A model generated the notes under the pieces. It was not told the origin of the DNA and did no database searches. It saw nothing but the letters and a program-made list of their open reading frames with translations. Position numbers and translations under genes: made by a program. Of a DNA stretch of 64,000 nucleotides, positions 1 to 8,844 are shown in pieces. The stretch is taken from NCBI RefSeq assembly GCF_023228165.1, contig NZ_JALOBS010000020.1:1-64000 (forward strand), read 5' to 3'. Each line of letters starts with the position of its first letter. Positions within the stretch are counted from its first letter, which is position 1. The stretch comes from Methylomonas sp. GTDB taxonomy: Bacteria; Pseudomonadota; Gammaproteobacteria; Methylococcales; Methylomonadaceae.

Positions 1-127
1 CAAAATTCGTCTCTGAAATATTAAACCACGTCTTCTGACTTTCTACATTTTGCGGGGGAAGAGTCTTTCGTGTCTTGCCGAATGTTTTGACGGACTGTTT
101 CTTGATTATATCCTGCAGGACTTGCAT
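1..127 (-). CDS. TnpB/Fanzor-type nuclease, 5' end only (runs off the left edge)
   Basis: Read on the minus strand from an ATG at 127, the frame stays open to base 1. It encodes a start (MQVLQDIIKKQ) almost identical to the complete TnpB/Fanzor gene at 49307-50629. The upstream DNA up to about base 262 is also similar to 50660-50770, so this is a second copy of the same element rather than a chance match. Only about 42 codons are visible and no catalytic residue falls inside the window, so whether this copy is intact cannot be judged. Family: RNA-guided nucleases of IS605/IS607-type elements, common in giant viruses. Confidence 0.7.
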   Translation of the reverse strand, partial: MQVLQDIIKKQSVKTFGKTRKTLPPQNVESQKTWFNISETNF

Positions 128-469
128 ACTGGCTCATCTGTCTATAAAAAAATATACCCATCTACATTTAGATGGAGAAGGAAAAAAGCCATGTGGATAG
201 ATTTTATTGTCAATTCTTTTCAAGAAATATCAACCTTTTTGCTACAAGTTGCGACCCTTTTTCCGCAATTTTCCGTCGTACATTTTGGCATTCTTCTATA
301 ATCAGTTAAATGAAATTCAATTTTATATTATATTTAATCCAGTAACAACAGAAGCCTGTAGAAGAACAAATGACTTCTCAAAAAAATAATTCAAATCGCA
401 CGGAATTGTCATTAATCGTTTTTTTGAACTTCGTTTTCGTATTATTAAGAAGGTACGATATAATTCGCC
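128..469. other. Upstream flank of the TnpB copy plus HD-gene promoter
   Basis: No convincing gene. About 128-262 matches the flank of the second TnpB copy (50630-50770) with indels. It includes a short stretch that also resembles the 3' end of the phosphatase gene at 48535-49242. The rest is AT-rich and ends in the T7GAA promoter-like motif at 419-428. Confidence 0.6.
419..428 (+). promoter_or_regulatory. T7GAA promoter-like motif
   Basis: T7 followed by GAA and then CTTCGT, 41 nt before the ATG at 470. It is the same motif as before the F-box and family genes. Confidence 0.5.
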
Positions 470-1210
470 ATGGAAGAGCCGCTATTGAACGATGCGCGTG
501 GATATGTAAAAGGTATTTGCTCGGCACACGGTATTGATGAATCGCACGCAATCAAGCATGCTATTGCCGTAGAAAATCATATTAGGCGTTGTTTCGAAGC
601 AGATACCATTTTTAATCTTGATAATCAGACAAAGACAGATTTATTGCTCGCTGGATTACTACACGACGTTGACGACCATAAATATTTCGAAGAAAATTCA
701 AGAAATGCCGCGGAATTTCTTGAAACGCGCATTTCTTGCGAGCGCGCGAGTCGCGTGAGTCGGTGGATTAGTTATGTTTCCGCGAGCAAAAATGGCAATA
801 TGATTCCGCCCGAAGCCATGAAACATCCATGGGTATTATGGGTTCGCTATTGCGACCGTATTGAAGCTGTTGGCGTAATTGGCATTCAACGCACGCTCGA
901 ATATAATCGCCGTCACGGCGCACCGGATTTTCAAGAAACGACTCCAAAAGCAACAACGCGCGAAGAAGTCATCAAATTCGCGACGAAAGAAAGGTTCGAA
1001 GAATATCAACTGACCGGCAAATCTCTCAGCGCGATTGACCACATATTCGATAAATTACTGCATCTGTGCGATGTATCTACGAGTTCCCCCGAAGGGGTCG
1101 CGGCTTCGCCGAGTTCGCCATATATCGACACGCAATTATTACTCGGAAAGCAGGCGTTAATCGACGTCTGCATTAATTATGGGAAATTCGGGCGCCTTAT
1201 TCTTTCTTAG
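470..1210 (+). CDS. HD-domain phosphohydrolase
   Basis: A 246-residue protein with the metal-binding HD signature. H30 lies in the first helix, H65-D66 in LLHDVDDH, and D129 in RYCDRIEA, which is the H...HD...D layout of the HD superfamily of metal-dependent phosphohydrolases. The substrate cannot be read from sequence; nucleotides or oligonucleotides are usual for the family. The ATG at 470 follows the T7GAA motif at 419-428. The C-terminal linker near residues 205-217 is encoded by a palindromic module (1081-1118), placed after the catalytic core, so activity should survive. The next gene (TK) is convergent. Confidence 0.8.
   Translation: MEEPLLNDARGYVKGICSAHGIDESHAIKHAIAVENHIRRCFEADTIFNLDNQTKTDLLLAGLLHDVDDHKYFEENSRNAAEFLETRISCERASRVSRWISYVSASKNGNMIPPEAMKHPWVLWVRYCDRIEAVGVIGIQRTLEYNRRHGAPDFQETTPKATTREEVIKFATKERFEEYQLTGKSLSAIDHIFDKLLHLCDVSTSSPEGVAASPSSPYIDTQLLLGKQALIDVCINYGKFGRLILS
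1081..1118. repeat. Palindromic 30-nt module, in frame in the HD protein
   Basis: A diverged module (GAGTTC at both ends, CCCCCGAAGGGG arm) translated as SSPEGVAASPSS in the C-terminal linker. Confidence 0.7.
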
Positions 1211-1406
1211 TGCGAGATGGCGCCAAGCCGCAATTATCGGCATTTTATTTTTTGTCTTCTTCTTGATTCGCTTGGATTATTATTTGTTCGCGCGGAATCA
1301 AATCATAAACGAGATTTAATCAAGATACAAGCAAAAAATAAATCGTTTAAGCAAAAACTTCTTTTTTGCGCGAATTCGCGACAATCGATCGCTGAAGTAA
1401 TACTTT

Positions 1407-1988
1407 TCATGAACTCGAAAGAGATTTACTTCCTTTCGCAAGAAAACACTGTCTACATGCAGCGCGATATGCCTCGATTCCGCCTATTAATTCTTGCGCA
1501 CCGGATTCCACAATACGCAGAGTGAATGCCGCGTCATTGCCGCAGAAATGGCAAACGGCTTTATATTTTTGATAATCATCCGCAATTGGAATTAATTTCA
1601 ATACTTCGCCAAATTGTTCGCGCCGCGAATCGCCGTCAAGCCCATCGGCGATTACGATTTTTCCAGCATTCGCGAGTTGCTCACAAGCGCTTGCAATGCC
1701 GCAGAGAAATTGGATTTCATCAAAGACAATCACATCCGCGTCATGTATCAATTTTGTGATTAGGCTTTCTGTTATTTCTCTTCCTGTAGAAATCGCTGGC
1801 ATTGTTGTGCCATCATGCGTTGCGCATTCAGTCGCGGAATAGCGCGTATCTTTGCCATATTTGACGACAATCACGCGTTTGCCGGCGATTTGATGGCGGC
1901 GCGCTCTGCGAAATGCCTCTGACGATTTGCCGGAATACATATTTCCAAGAATGAGTTCAATTCGCCCACTGCCCACCGAAGTCGCCAT
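1407..1988 (-). CDS. TK: Thymidine kinase
   Basis: A 193-residue type II thymidine kinase, which phosphorylates thymidine for dTTP supply during viral DNA synthesis. The P-loop GNMYSGKS is at residues 15-22, the Walker B/DEIQ motif (VIVFDEIQF) at 86-94, and a C-terminal structural zinc site uses the pairs CHFC and CRQC. Length matches ASFV K196R. The ATG at 1988 is preferred over an in-frame TTG at 2003 because a TATATA box (2004-2010) sits between that TTG and upstream DNA, 15 nt before the ATG. It converges on the HD gene, with a 196-bp gap that shows no clear gene. Confidence 0.95.
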   Translation of the reverse strand: MATSVGSGRIELILGNMYSGKSSEAFRRARRHQIAGKRVIVVKYGKDTRYSATECATHDGTTMPAISTGREITESLITKLIHDADVIVFDEIQFLCGIASACEQLANAGKIVIADGLDGDSRREQFGEVLKLIPIADDYQKYKAVCHFCGNDAAFTLRIVESGAQELIGGIEAYRAACRQCFLAKGSKSLSSS

Positions 1989-2003
1989 CGCGCGAATACG
2001 CAA

Positions 2004-2010
2004 CTATATA
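2004..2010 (-). promoter_or_regulatory. TATA-type box of the TK gene
   Basis: TATATAG on the minus strand, about 15 nt before the TK ATG. Confidence 0.5.
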
Positions 2011-2082
2011 ACAATAAAAAACGATTTCAAAATAAAGACGCCGCTAAGCGACATTAAAAAACAATCGCGCCTTCAAATATAA

Positions 2083-4530
2083 ATGCCGACTCTTCTCGAT
2101 AAAGGCAATTTACGCTCCACGACAAATAATGTCGAAGAGCAAGCCAAATTGGATAACATTATTCCTATAGATTATATTCTCGACTGGCTTCGCAAGCGCG
2201 AATCGCGCGCTGGATTGGCAAATCGCGTGTTAATCGTCATTGGCAGAGTCGCATCGGGAAAGAGCACTGTTATCCCCAGCTATATTTATCACGACCTTGT
2301 AGCGAAGCGCATAGTGCGCGCCGGCGGAATCGCATGCACGCAGCCACGAAGTCTAACGGCGATTATGAATGTGCTGGGGATTATCTCGCTTCCCGTTTAT
2401 TCATTTTTGCGCCTCGGGGAAACTATCGGCTGGGAAACGAAATATAACAAACTTCGCCCGAAAAGTTATGCATTCCATTCGCTAACAGTCGGCACATTGT
2501 TAATGCAACTGCAAACGCTGACAGATGACGAAATTATTCAACGATACAGATACATTCTCATTGATGAAGTACATACGCGCGACTTAACAACAGATATGAC
2601 GATTTCTATGATGCATTCATTCTTGAATCGCCAAAAGGATAATCCGCGTTGCCCATTTCTCCTCTTGATGAGCGCGACATTGGAGCCAACTCACATGCTC
2701 GCGTATTTCGGGGGAACACTCGAGAGTAACGTAATTATTTGCGAAGGACAATCATACCCTCGCAAAACCGAATGGGATTGGGGAAAAGCGCCAGTAAAAA
2801 ATCTATCCGCCAGAATCGCAGAAACAATTGCGCACATTGTGGAATTAGCGCCGAAAGAAGATGCGAATCGCGCAGATATTCTCGTGTTTCTGCCAGGGAA
2901 AGCCGAATTAGCAGACGCAAAAAAAGCGATAGTAGAAAAAGCAGAAAGTCAGCTTTTTGACAAATTTGGCGATGCAATTTTGCCAATAATAATCGACAGC
3001 ACATCGCAACGCCTGAAAACCGCCGATTTCGTCGCATTTGAAACGCCGCACGCGCAAATCCGTCATCCGCGCCTGATTCGCGATGGAGTATCACCGCCAA
3101 TTTCGCGAAAAGTTATTCTTTCCACAAATATTGCGGAGACGGGATTAACACTCGACCAATTAAAATATGTAATTGATTCGGGGTTTGACAGAGGAACCGA
3201 ATTTCATCCGCGACATGGAGTGAAAATTCTGCTTACGAAAGGCGCTTCCATCGCGAATATTACGCAACGATACGGACGTTGCGCGCGCAAATTTCCTGGG
3301 GTTTGTTATCCGCTCTATAGCAAGAGGGTGTTTGACGAATTGCTGCCGGCATATAAACTGCCGGAGATTGTCGTGGGCGATATCTCGGAAATTATACTGC
3401 ATATCATTATTGCGCAACAAAAGGCAAAATTCCTACAGAATCATTCGCCGAAAACCGCATATTTCCATGTCTCAGATTTATCTATGCTTGATATGCCATC
3501 GCCGGACGCGATTCATTTGGCGCTAGAAAAAATGCAACTACTCGGCTTTATTAGCTTTGATGCGCCGCCGTTCGAGTTGGATGCAGAGGCATTTATTAGC
3601 AAAAATAAAGAGCAAACGAGTAGCGAAGCCTCTTCGCAAGATTTATTTGGCGTGCCGATGCGCACATTTCCACTGGCGAAATTGGGCATCACGCGATTGG
3701 GAAGACTTGCGAATGAGGTGTTGTCATCCGCGAATTGCTCGCCAGAAGCAGTAAGGTTGATTCTTGCCGGATACGCGTATAAATTTTCAATTATCGAATT
3801 AATCGATATCGCCGCGTATACATCTGTGACAGCAAGTGAATTAATGGAAACCGAAGTCGGCAAACCGCAATCCGCGATTGAACGCGATTCGCTCACGCGC
3901 ATTTACGCCGATATATTCGAGGATGATTCCGCATTCGATAAGATGCGAGAAATATCTGGCGACGAGTTTATGGATATAGTATTTATTATCTATTCATTGA
4001 AGCAATATATCGCCAGAAGTCCGCCAGAGCGCATGAATGACGCAATTCAAGAATGGTGCGCGGCATTTCGCATAAATATCAGTGGAATTATAAATATTTT
4101 GACTGCGCGCGAGGCAATAACGAATGCGCTTTTGGCGCAAAGGATGCATATTAGCAAAAATAGTGGAATAATTGACGCATGTTTCGGCGAGAAAATTGCA
4201 TCGCCAATTTCTCGCGATAATATCGCGCTTCTCGCGGCAATAATTCGCTTAAAACGCTGCCTCTATGAAGGCTACAAAATGAACATCGCTCGCCTTCGGC
4301 TCGATCCCTCGGAGGGAGCGCACAATCGCAGCGAAACTGCGCACAAAGATTATCGTACTCGCAGTGGACTAATAGTCGGTCCGCCAAAGTTAACAAATCC
4401 GCCGAAAGTATTTCTCTTTGATTCGCTTTTTCCGCATAATTCACCAAAAAAAGTGACGATGATTGTCACGGCGATGAAAGTATCCAGTTTGGATGGTTTT
4501 ATCGCGGAAGACCCTGGATTCGCAAAATAG
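2083..4530 (+). CDS. B962L: DEAH-box superfamily 2 helicase (ASFV B962L / poxvirus NPH-II type)
   Basis: An 815-residue NTP-dependent RNA/DNA helicase, probably acting in viral transcription as NPH-II does. Visible motifs: I, GRVASGKS (54-61); II, DEVH (161-164); III, SAT (about 196); V, STNIAETGLTLD; VI, QRYGRCAR (about 395). A long C-terminal helical domain follows. It is about 150 residues shorter than ASFV B962L. A palindromic module (4288-4321) is translated near residues 736-747 (RLRLDPSEGA), in the tail outside the motor core. The start ATG at 2083 is directly preceded by CAAATATAA. The primase-helicase and RPB6 lie next, as in ASFV. Confidence 0.92.
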   Translation: MPTLLDKGNLRSTTNNVEEQAKLDNIIPIDYILDWLRKRESRAGLANRVLIVIGRVASGKSTVIPSYIYHDLVAKRIVRAGGIACTQPRSLTAIMNVLGIISLPVYSFLRLGETIGWETKYNKLRPKSYAFHSLTVGTLLMQLQTLTDDEIIQRYRYILIDEVHTRDLTTDMTISMMHSFLNRQKDNPRCPFLLLMSATLEPTHMLAYFGGTLESNVIICEGQSYPRKTEWDWGKAPVKNLSARIAETIAHIVELAPKEDANRADILVFLPGKAELADAKKAIVEKAESQLFDKFGDAILPIIIDSTSQRLKTADFVAFETPHAQIRHPRLIRDGVSPPISRKVILSTNIAETGLTLDQLKYVIDSGFDRGTEFHPRHGVKILLTKGASIANITQRYGRCARKFPGVCYPLYSKRVFDELLPAYKLPEIVVGDISEIILHIIIAQQKAKFLQNHSPKTAYFHVSDLSMLDMPSPDAIHLALEKMQLLGFISFDAPPFELDAEAFISKNKEQTSSEASSQDLFGVPMRTFPLAKLGITRLGRLANEVLSSANCSPEAVRLILAGYAYKFSIIELIDIAAYTSVTASELMETEVGKPQSAIERDSLTRIYADIFEDDSAFDKMREISGDEFMDIVFIIYSLKQYIARSPPERMNDAIQEWCAAFRINISGIINILTAREAITNALLAQRMHISKNSGIIDACFGEKIASPISRDNIALLAAIIRLKRCLYEGYKMNIARLRLDPSEGAHNRSETAHKDYRTRSGLIVGPPKLTNPPKVFLFDSLFPHNSPKKVTMIVTAMKVSSLDGFIAEDPGFAK
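4288..4321. repeat. Palindromic module in frame in the helicase tail
   Basis: GCTCGCCTTCGGCTCGA followed by a CCCTCGGAGGG arm; translated as RLRLDPSEGAH in the C-terminal region of the DEAH helicase. Confidence 0.7.
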
Positions 4531-4546
4531 AGAAGTATTTCGCTTT

Positions 4547-4900
4547 TTACCTCGGCATAATCGGCATTATCGATAAATTTCGCGTAATATCGCGCAAACC
4601 TTCTAAATCTGCGCCGATTATCATTTTCACAAATTTGCCAACGGCATCATAGCAAAGAAAAGACGGTATGCTGGAAACTGCGAAATCCGCGGGATTAATA
4701 AGAGGGCGTTTTTCGCCGTCGAGAATAATCCAGCCGAAATGAATAACTCCGCGCCATGTAGAGCTCAGCTGCGCAACATCGCCGCGAATCATGCTGCACG
4801 CGGGGCAACTATTTTTCATAAATAATACCACATTCGGTTTTCCGCAATATCTCATTTTTTGATAATCATCTAGCGTAAATATACGCGAGATACAAGACAT
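4547..4900 (-). CDS. Thioredoxin-like protein
   Basis: A 117-residue protein with a thioredoxin-fold pattern: a central strand VVLFMKNSCPACSMI carrying the redox CPAC motif (residues 33-36), followed by a cis-Pro-type segment SSIPSFLCYD. It probably acts in disulfide exchange in the cytosolic virus factory, where large DNA viruses often keep their own redox pathway. No signal peptide or membrane segment is visible. The ATG at 4900 is 9 nt from a TATATAT box (4910-4917). Its 3' end lies 16 bp from the convergent helicase stop. Confidence 0.75.
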   Translation of the reverse strand: MSCISRIFTLDDYQKMRYCGKPNVVLFMKNSCPACSMIRGDVAQLSSTWRGVIHFGWIILDGEKRPLINPADFAVSSIPSFLCYDAVGKFVKMIIGADLEGLRDITRNLSIMPIMPR

Positions 4901-4909
4901 TTCTTAGTT

Positions 4910-4917
4910 TATATATT
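4910..4917 (-). promoter_or_regulatory. TATA-type box of the thioredoxin-like gene
   Basis: AATATATA on the minus strand, about 9 nt before the ATG. Confidence 0.45.
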
Positions 4918-4934
4918 ATTCAACGTGCGACTAC

Positions 4935-5203
4935 TCACAACAAGAAAAATTCATGGATAATATAATCGCGCATCAGAATGCGTTTTTCTGCAGCGGGGAA
5001 CAAATTGTTGTGGATACAAATTTGCTCATTGCGCGCGATTTTGCGCAGCATTTCACCGCCAAGATGCAAATGAGTATGCCAAGTCACACCCGCATTGCCG
5101 CCGGTGGCAATCAGCGCGATGGTGTGCTGCAAATACCAAAGAAGCCATGGAAAATAGTCGTGATATAATTTCGGCGCAAAAAAATTAGAAAGGAAGAGAA
5201 GGA
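4935..5203 (-). pseudogene. Open frame without an ATG, possible gene remnant
   Basis: On the minus strand a frame is open from about 5203 to its stop at 4935. It reads like a real protein (FPWLLWYLQHTIALIATGG, then HLHLGGEMLRKIARNE) but has no ATG near its start. The first ATG is at codon 29 of the most conserved-looking part. A shorter ATG-started frame lies on the other strand (4953-5168, 71 aa) and reads less naturally. This could be a decayed gene, a gene with a non-ATG start, or chance. Function unknown. Confidence 0.3.
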
Positions 5204-5218
5204 AGAGGGATTGTTTTT

Positions 5219-8200
5219 TTATTCAATATTCGTTGTGCGCGTGAATGAGGATTCGCCGACATCGGGTGTATCTTCGAATCGCTCTTTGACGCGACAATGA
5301 CGAACATATTTCTTGCCATCATCACCGGCGAAAACCAACTTATGGATGCGTGAATTCTCGAATAATGACGCGATTTTCTCTGCATCGCCGCGTTCAGATG
5401 AACCGCTCGTCTTTGCGCGCTCCGATTGGTAGCGATTGACAATTCGCTCAAGAGGAATAACAACGCCATTTGGCGCGAAAATGAGCATTTCTGCGATAAA
5501 GCGGTTTACTGGGTCCATTCTGTTGCGGAATTCCTCAGTTTCGCTGTCGATTGTCGGCGTCGGAATATTCGCAAAATCGCCGCCATATTTATCGTGGAAA
5601 ATCTGATAATAGTGTACCAAAATTGAGAGCATTGCCGATTGATACGCGGGGTCATTAATCTTCAATTTGACTAAATTAATATCTTCTTTGTGCTCATTTG
5701 GATTGCGTGGATCCGGATGCGGCACAAATCGCGCTTTATTATTATAAAGGCGAAGTCTGTCCCACGTACCGTTATCGGTTGTAGGCACATTAAACACAAA
5801 GTTCGACAACGCGCATAAATTCGCTATGATTTTGAAATTCTTCTGGGGTGAGAATAATTCTCGTCCGGATTGATGCCCGGGCGACACGATACTCTTAATT
5901 CGTGCAATATTGAGCGTCTCTTCAGCATTGGCTTCATCGAAATAACCGCCCCGAATACCATCGAGTTGCATGAATGCCGAATTTGCGCTCTCCGCGCGTT
6001 CTGTGTTTGATGTTAAAAGCTGCATTTTGAGTGTTTTCACATAATCGAGCCCAAGTGCGGCTTGCGCCATTTGCATGGAGAAAGATTTGCCATTTTTGCC
6101 ACCTCCAACAAGAAGTACCAATATTCGCGCCGCGTCATGCCCGTCGAGCCATGTGGAAAGATAACAAAGCATAAATTCAAATACATCATCTTCTAAGTAT
6201 ATTTGATGATAAACACTGAGCAAATGCCGAATTTGTGGATTGTTCTCATCGAAAGGAATATAATCCGCCCGCGTAAATTTCATCACGCGCATCTCGTGGA
6301 AACCGGATATGAGTTGCACTGGATTGCGGATTCGCAATATACCATTGCCGACTCCGATAATCTCTGGGTCTGCATCCAGCGATTCGGCAAAGTTGCGAAC
6401 CGCCAAACGATGTTCTGTGTCTTTAATAACGCTGGTGCGGAATGGCTCCGATGCGAGTTGTTTTTTTGTCTTTCCAGTCGTTCCAATGACTGTTTCTGCG
6501 CGTTTTATTCGCCTATTCAATTCTTTGATGCGATTTTCATCTTGTTCGGCTATTTTTTGATGAATCAACGAATCGCGCGCTTCAAGAAGACGATTAGAAC
6601 AGCGATCCAGTACTTCACTATAATGTGAAGCAATGTAGATAAACAATGCATGAGGAATTGATAATCGCCGCCATTTAAAAAGCTCGCCGTGTTTTTGAGT
6701 CTTTGCTGGGTCAATAACAAATTCAAACCATGTATGTGGTGCGCATCCTTGCGAATCGGCATCAACGACATACATATTGCGAACATTTCCGCACAGTAAC
6801 TCCGAAAAATGTGAATGCCCAAGAAAACCATCATTCTTGTATATCATTTGCTCTACTGTTTGCTCCTCATTCAAGAGAAGTGCCTCTTTATATGCGTTCT
6901 CATCAGTTTCTTTTGCCCAAAAGATAAGTGAGCCGATGCTCAATTTTCCTTCGCGCGGAAGTACTGCTTGGCGACTGCGAATGCTGTCCCACACTTTGAT
7001 GAAGCCGCTGTATGAATATTTTTCTTTGCATCGCATGCTGAAAAATCGCGCTATTATTTCGGCTTTCGAGCCTTCTTCCGCAAGAATACAGAGTACTTTA
7101 AACCATTTCTCGTATTCCGATGCGTAAGATATGTCGAGAATCCAAAGTAGGCGATTGATAAATGCAAGATGCTCGGATTTTTTCTCCAAAAGGCGGATTT
7201 CATCGGCGATGATAGCGCGCTCTTCGTCAAAAGACGCAAAGTCGCGACGAATTTCAGGCGATGAAAAATCTTCTTCAATGCTGATTTGCGCATCGAGTGA
7301 TGTCGCAGCACCGCAGATTAATGGCGCGGCTGCGGCGGCAATTTCGATGCACTTGGGTTCGCGCTTGATTAGCCAAACAGCGAAATCTTGTGTCGGAACG
7401 AGGCTAAAACAGCAACTTAATTCATATGCAAGACTGATATTTGCTGGAATCGTTGATTTAATTCCTCGCAGTGTTATTTGAGTGCCGGTTTTCGTGATTT
7501 CAATGCTTTCAGAATGTACGCGAGAGCCCATAATTGTTATCCTTGAAACACTAACAAGCTGGTATGGAATTTTGCCTACTTTGCACGAACCAAAGAAATG
7601 ATTCGGCACACTCGCGGCATTTCCGTCGACCATTTGCCCGATTTCGCTATCTGCGGCATCGGCTTTTAATATTTCACTCACGAGCTCATCAGTGACAATC
7701 ATTTCTTTAAAATTCGCAATAATCTGGCGGCGTATCTTTTTAGCAAACCAATATTCTGGCAGCAAGATATGCATTCCATCCTTATAGATTTGCCGATGCA
7801 GTGGATCGCTTTCTGTCTTAAATTTATCGAGAACAACAACGGGTTTTGCGATGAAGAATACGTGAAATGAGCGGTCGCCCTTTCTTTCAGTAATATCTAA
7901 GACTTTCGCAACAGCGCTTCCAAGAATATCCGAAAGCATAGTAAGAATTTCATCAGTAAACACTCGTTTGGGGCTTAATTGATATCTGTCAAGGTCAATC
8001 ATTAATCCATTTGCTGCGTTTGTTTGATGTTCTGCCAAATGCATGATAATTTCATCCTCGCGGCATCTATCCATGAGCGAAAAGAAGCGCCGAATATCTG
8101 CATCTCCGGAGATAAAATACTTTGCTTTTTCCGAGACACTAATAATATTATACGGCTCCGGCGACTGATTTGTGCTCGCCTGGAGCACAAATTCAGATAG

Positions 8201-8278
8201 AAAATTATCTAATTCTCGTGCATATAAGCTGGTAATGTTTTTACAGGTCGCTCGGCATCCCGCGATGCCCGAGTCCAT
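5219..8278 (-). CDS. C962R: D5-like primase-helicase (ASFV C962R type)
   Basis: A 1019-residue replication protein. The N-terminal half carries a primase-like region with the acidic pair in GLMIDLDRY (about residue 87). The C-terminal half is a superfamily 3 helicase with Walker A GGGKNGKS (about 723) and Walker B GGYFDEAN (about 778), followed by the motif C region (IIANLCALSN). Vaccinia D5 and ASFV C962R prime and unwind DNA at the fork. The ATG at 8278 follows a TATATATA box at 8289-8298. It is close in length to C962R. No palindromic module was seen inside this gene. Confidence 0.92.
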   Translation of the reverse strand: MDSGIAGCRATCKNITSLYARELDNFLSEFVLQASTNQSPEPYNIISVSEKAKYFISGDADIRRFFSLMDRCREDEIIMHLAEHQTNAANGLMIDLDRYQLSPKRVFTDEILTMLSDILGSAVAKVLDITERKGDRSFHVFFIAKPVVVLDKFKTESDPLHRQIYKDGMHILLPEYWFAKKIRRQIIANFKEMIVTDELVSEILKADAADSEIGQMVDGNAASVPNHFFGSCKVGKIPYQLVSVSRITIMGSRVHSESIEITKTGTQITLRGIKSTIPANISLAYELSCCFSLVPTQDFAVWLIKREPKCIEIAAAAAPLICGAATSLDAQISIEEDFSSPEIRRDFASFDEERAIIADEIRLLEKKSEHLAFINRLLWILDISYASEYEKWFKVLCILAEEGSKAEIIARFFSMRCKEKYSYSGFIKVWDSIRSRQAVLPREGKLSIGSLIFWAKETDENAYKEALLLNEEQTVEQMIYKNDGFLGHSHFSELLCGNVRNMYVVDADSQGCAPHTWFEFVIDPAKTQKHGELFKWRRLSIPHALFIYIASHYSEVLDRCSNRLLEARDSLIHQKIAEQDENRIKELNRRIKRAETVIGTTGKTKKQLASEPFRTSVIKDTEHRLAVRNFAESLDADPEIIGVGNGILRIRNPVQLISGFHEMRVMKFTRADYIPFDENNPQIRHLLSVYHQIYLEDDVFEFMLCYLSTWLDGHDAARILVLLVGGGKNGKSFSMQMAQAALGLDYVKTLKMQLLTSNTERAESANSAFMQLDGIRGGYFDEANAEETLNIARIKSIVSPGHQSGRELFSPQKNFKIIANLCALSNFVFNVPTTDNGTWDRLRLYNNKARFVPHPDPRNPNEHKEDINLVKLKINDPAYQSAMLSILVHYYQIFHDKYGGDFANIPTPTIDSETEEFRNRMDPVNRFIAEMLIFAPNGVVIPLERIVNRYQSERAKTSGSSERGDAEKIASLFENSRIHKLVFAGDDGKKYVRHCRVKERFEDTPDVGESSFTRTTNIE

Positions 8279-8288
8279 GTGGCGGATT

Positions 8289-8298
8289 TTATATATAG
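8289..8298 (-). promoter_or_regulatory. TATATA box of the primase-helicase gene
   Basis: CTATATATAA on the minus strand, about 11-20 nt before the ATG at 8278. Confidence 0.5.
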
Positions 8299-8335
8299 GG
8301 AAGTGTAAATTTTAATTGGTTTTTATGCGCAAATA

Positions 8336-8776
8336 TTAATCAGTGGGCATTTTTAGCACGCTGGCAGCGGACAATTTGTCTATAACTTTTATTTTCCAAG
8401 TATGATTGCGTGTAGGTGCGATTTTAGCGCGATAAACACTGCCATTGCGCATTTGTACCCAGAGGAGTTTCGGCGCATCTCCAGGATCTGTGTGAAATAT
8501 TTTAAATAGATATGTTTCAATTGCGGACGGTGAAAACTGACGCGCAGAAGCGAGAGTTTTGCAAATTTCACCGCACTCAATAATATTAGAGTCATCAAAT
8601 ACGAGAAACGCAGCGGCGATTTGCTGGCACGAAGCTCCCCCGGAGGGGTCGAGCCTTCGGCGAGCTCGCGGCGAAATTTGCCGCAATTTCCATTGGAGAA
8701 TCGCGGTTGAGGTTGTTGTTAAAATTCTGATAATTGCAAAAAATAGGCGGATAAGGACAAAAACGATTGATTCCAT
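8336..8776 (-). CDS. Small membrane-anchored protein with an inserted module
   Basis: A 146-residue protein starting MESIVFVLIRLFFAIIRI. The N terminus is a hydrophobic signal anchor of about 20 residues, followed by a short soluble domain ending KMPTD. The ATG at 8776 is preferred over the much longer upstream open frame because that frame lies antisense to RPB6 and a TATAA box sits at 8791-8797. Residues about 38-48 (RRRLDPSGGAS) are encoded by a palindromic module (8633-8667) just after the membrane segment. Function unknown. It lies between the primase-helicase and RPB6, where ASFV has the small gene C62L, but I see no residue similarity I could vouch for. Confidence 0.65.
   Translation of the reverse strand: MESIVFVLIRLFFAIIRILTTTSTAILQWKLRQISPRARRRLDPSGGASCQQIAAAFLVFDDSNIIECGEICKTLASARQFSPSAIETYLFKIFHTDPGDAPKLLWVQMRNGSVYRAKIAPTRNHTWKIKVIDKLSAASVLKMPTD
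8633..8667. repeat. Palindromic 30-nt module, in frame
   Basis: Consensus form with AGCTC ends, a CCCCCGGAGGGG arm and a CCTTCGGCG arm; translated on the minus strand as RRLDPSGGA in the small membrane protein. Confidence 0.85.
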
Positions 8777-8814
8777 TTTTGCGCGGAGACTTATAAATTG
8801 AATTCGTAATTCTG

Positions 8815-8825
8815 TAATATATAAG
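8815..8825 (+). promoter_or_regulatory. TATATA box of the RPB6 gene
   Basis: TAATATATAAG, about 20 nt before the ATG at 8845. Confidence 0.5.
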
Positions 8826-8844
8826 CAATTTATTACGAGCGAAA

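Noticed and set aside
1217..1525. A 102-codon plus-strand frame with a signal-peptide-like start
   Set aside because: It overlaps the conserved 3' end of TK by about 120 bp and has no homologue or promoter I can point to. It remains a weak possibility.
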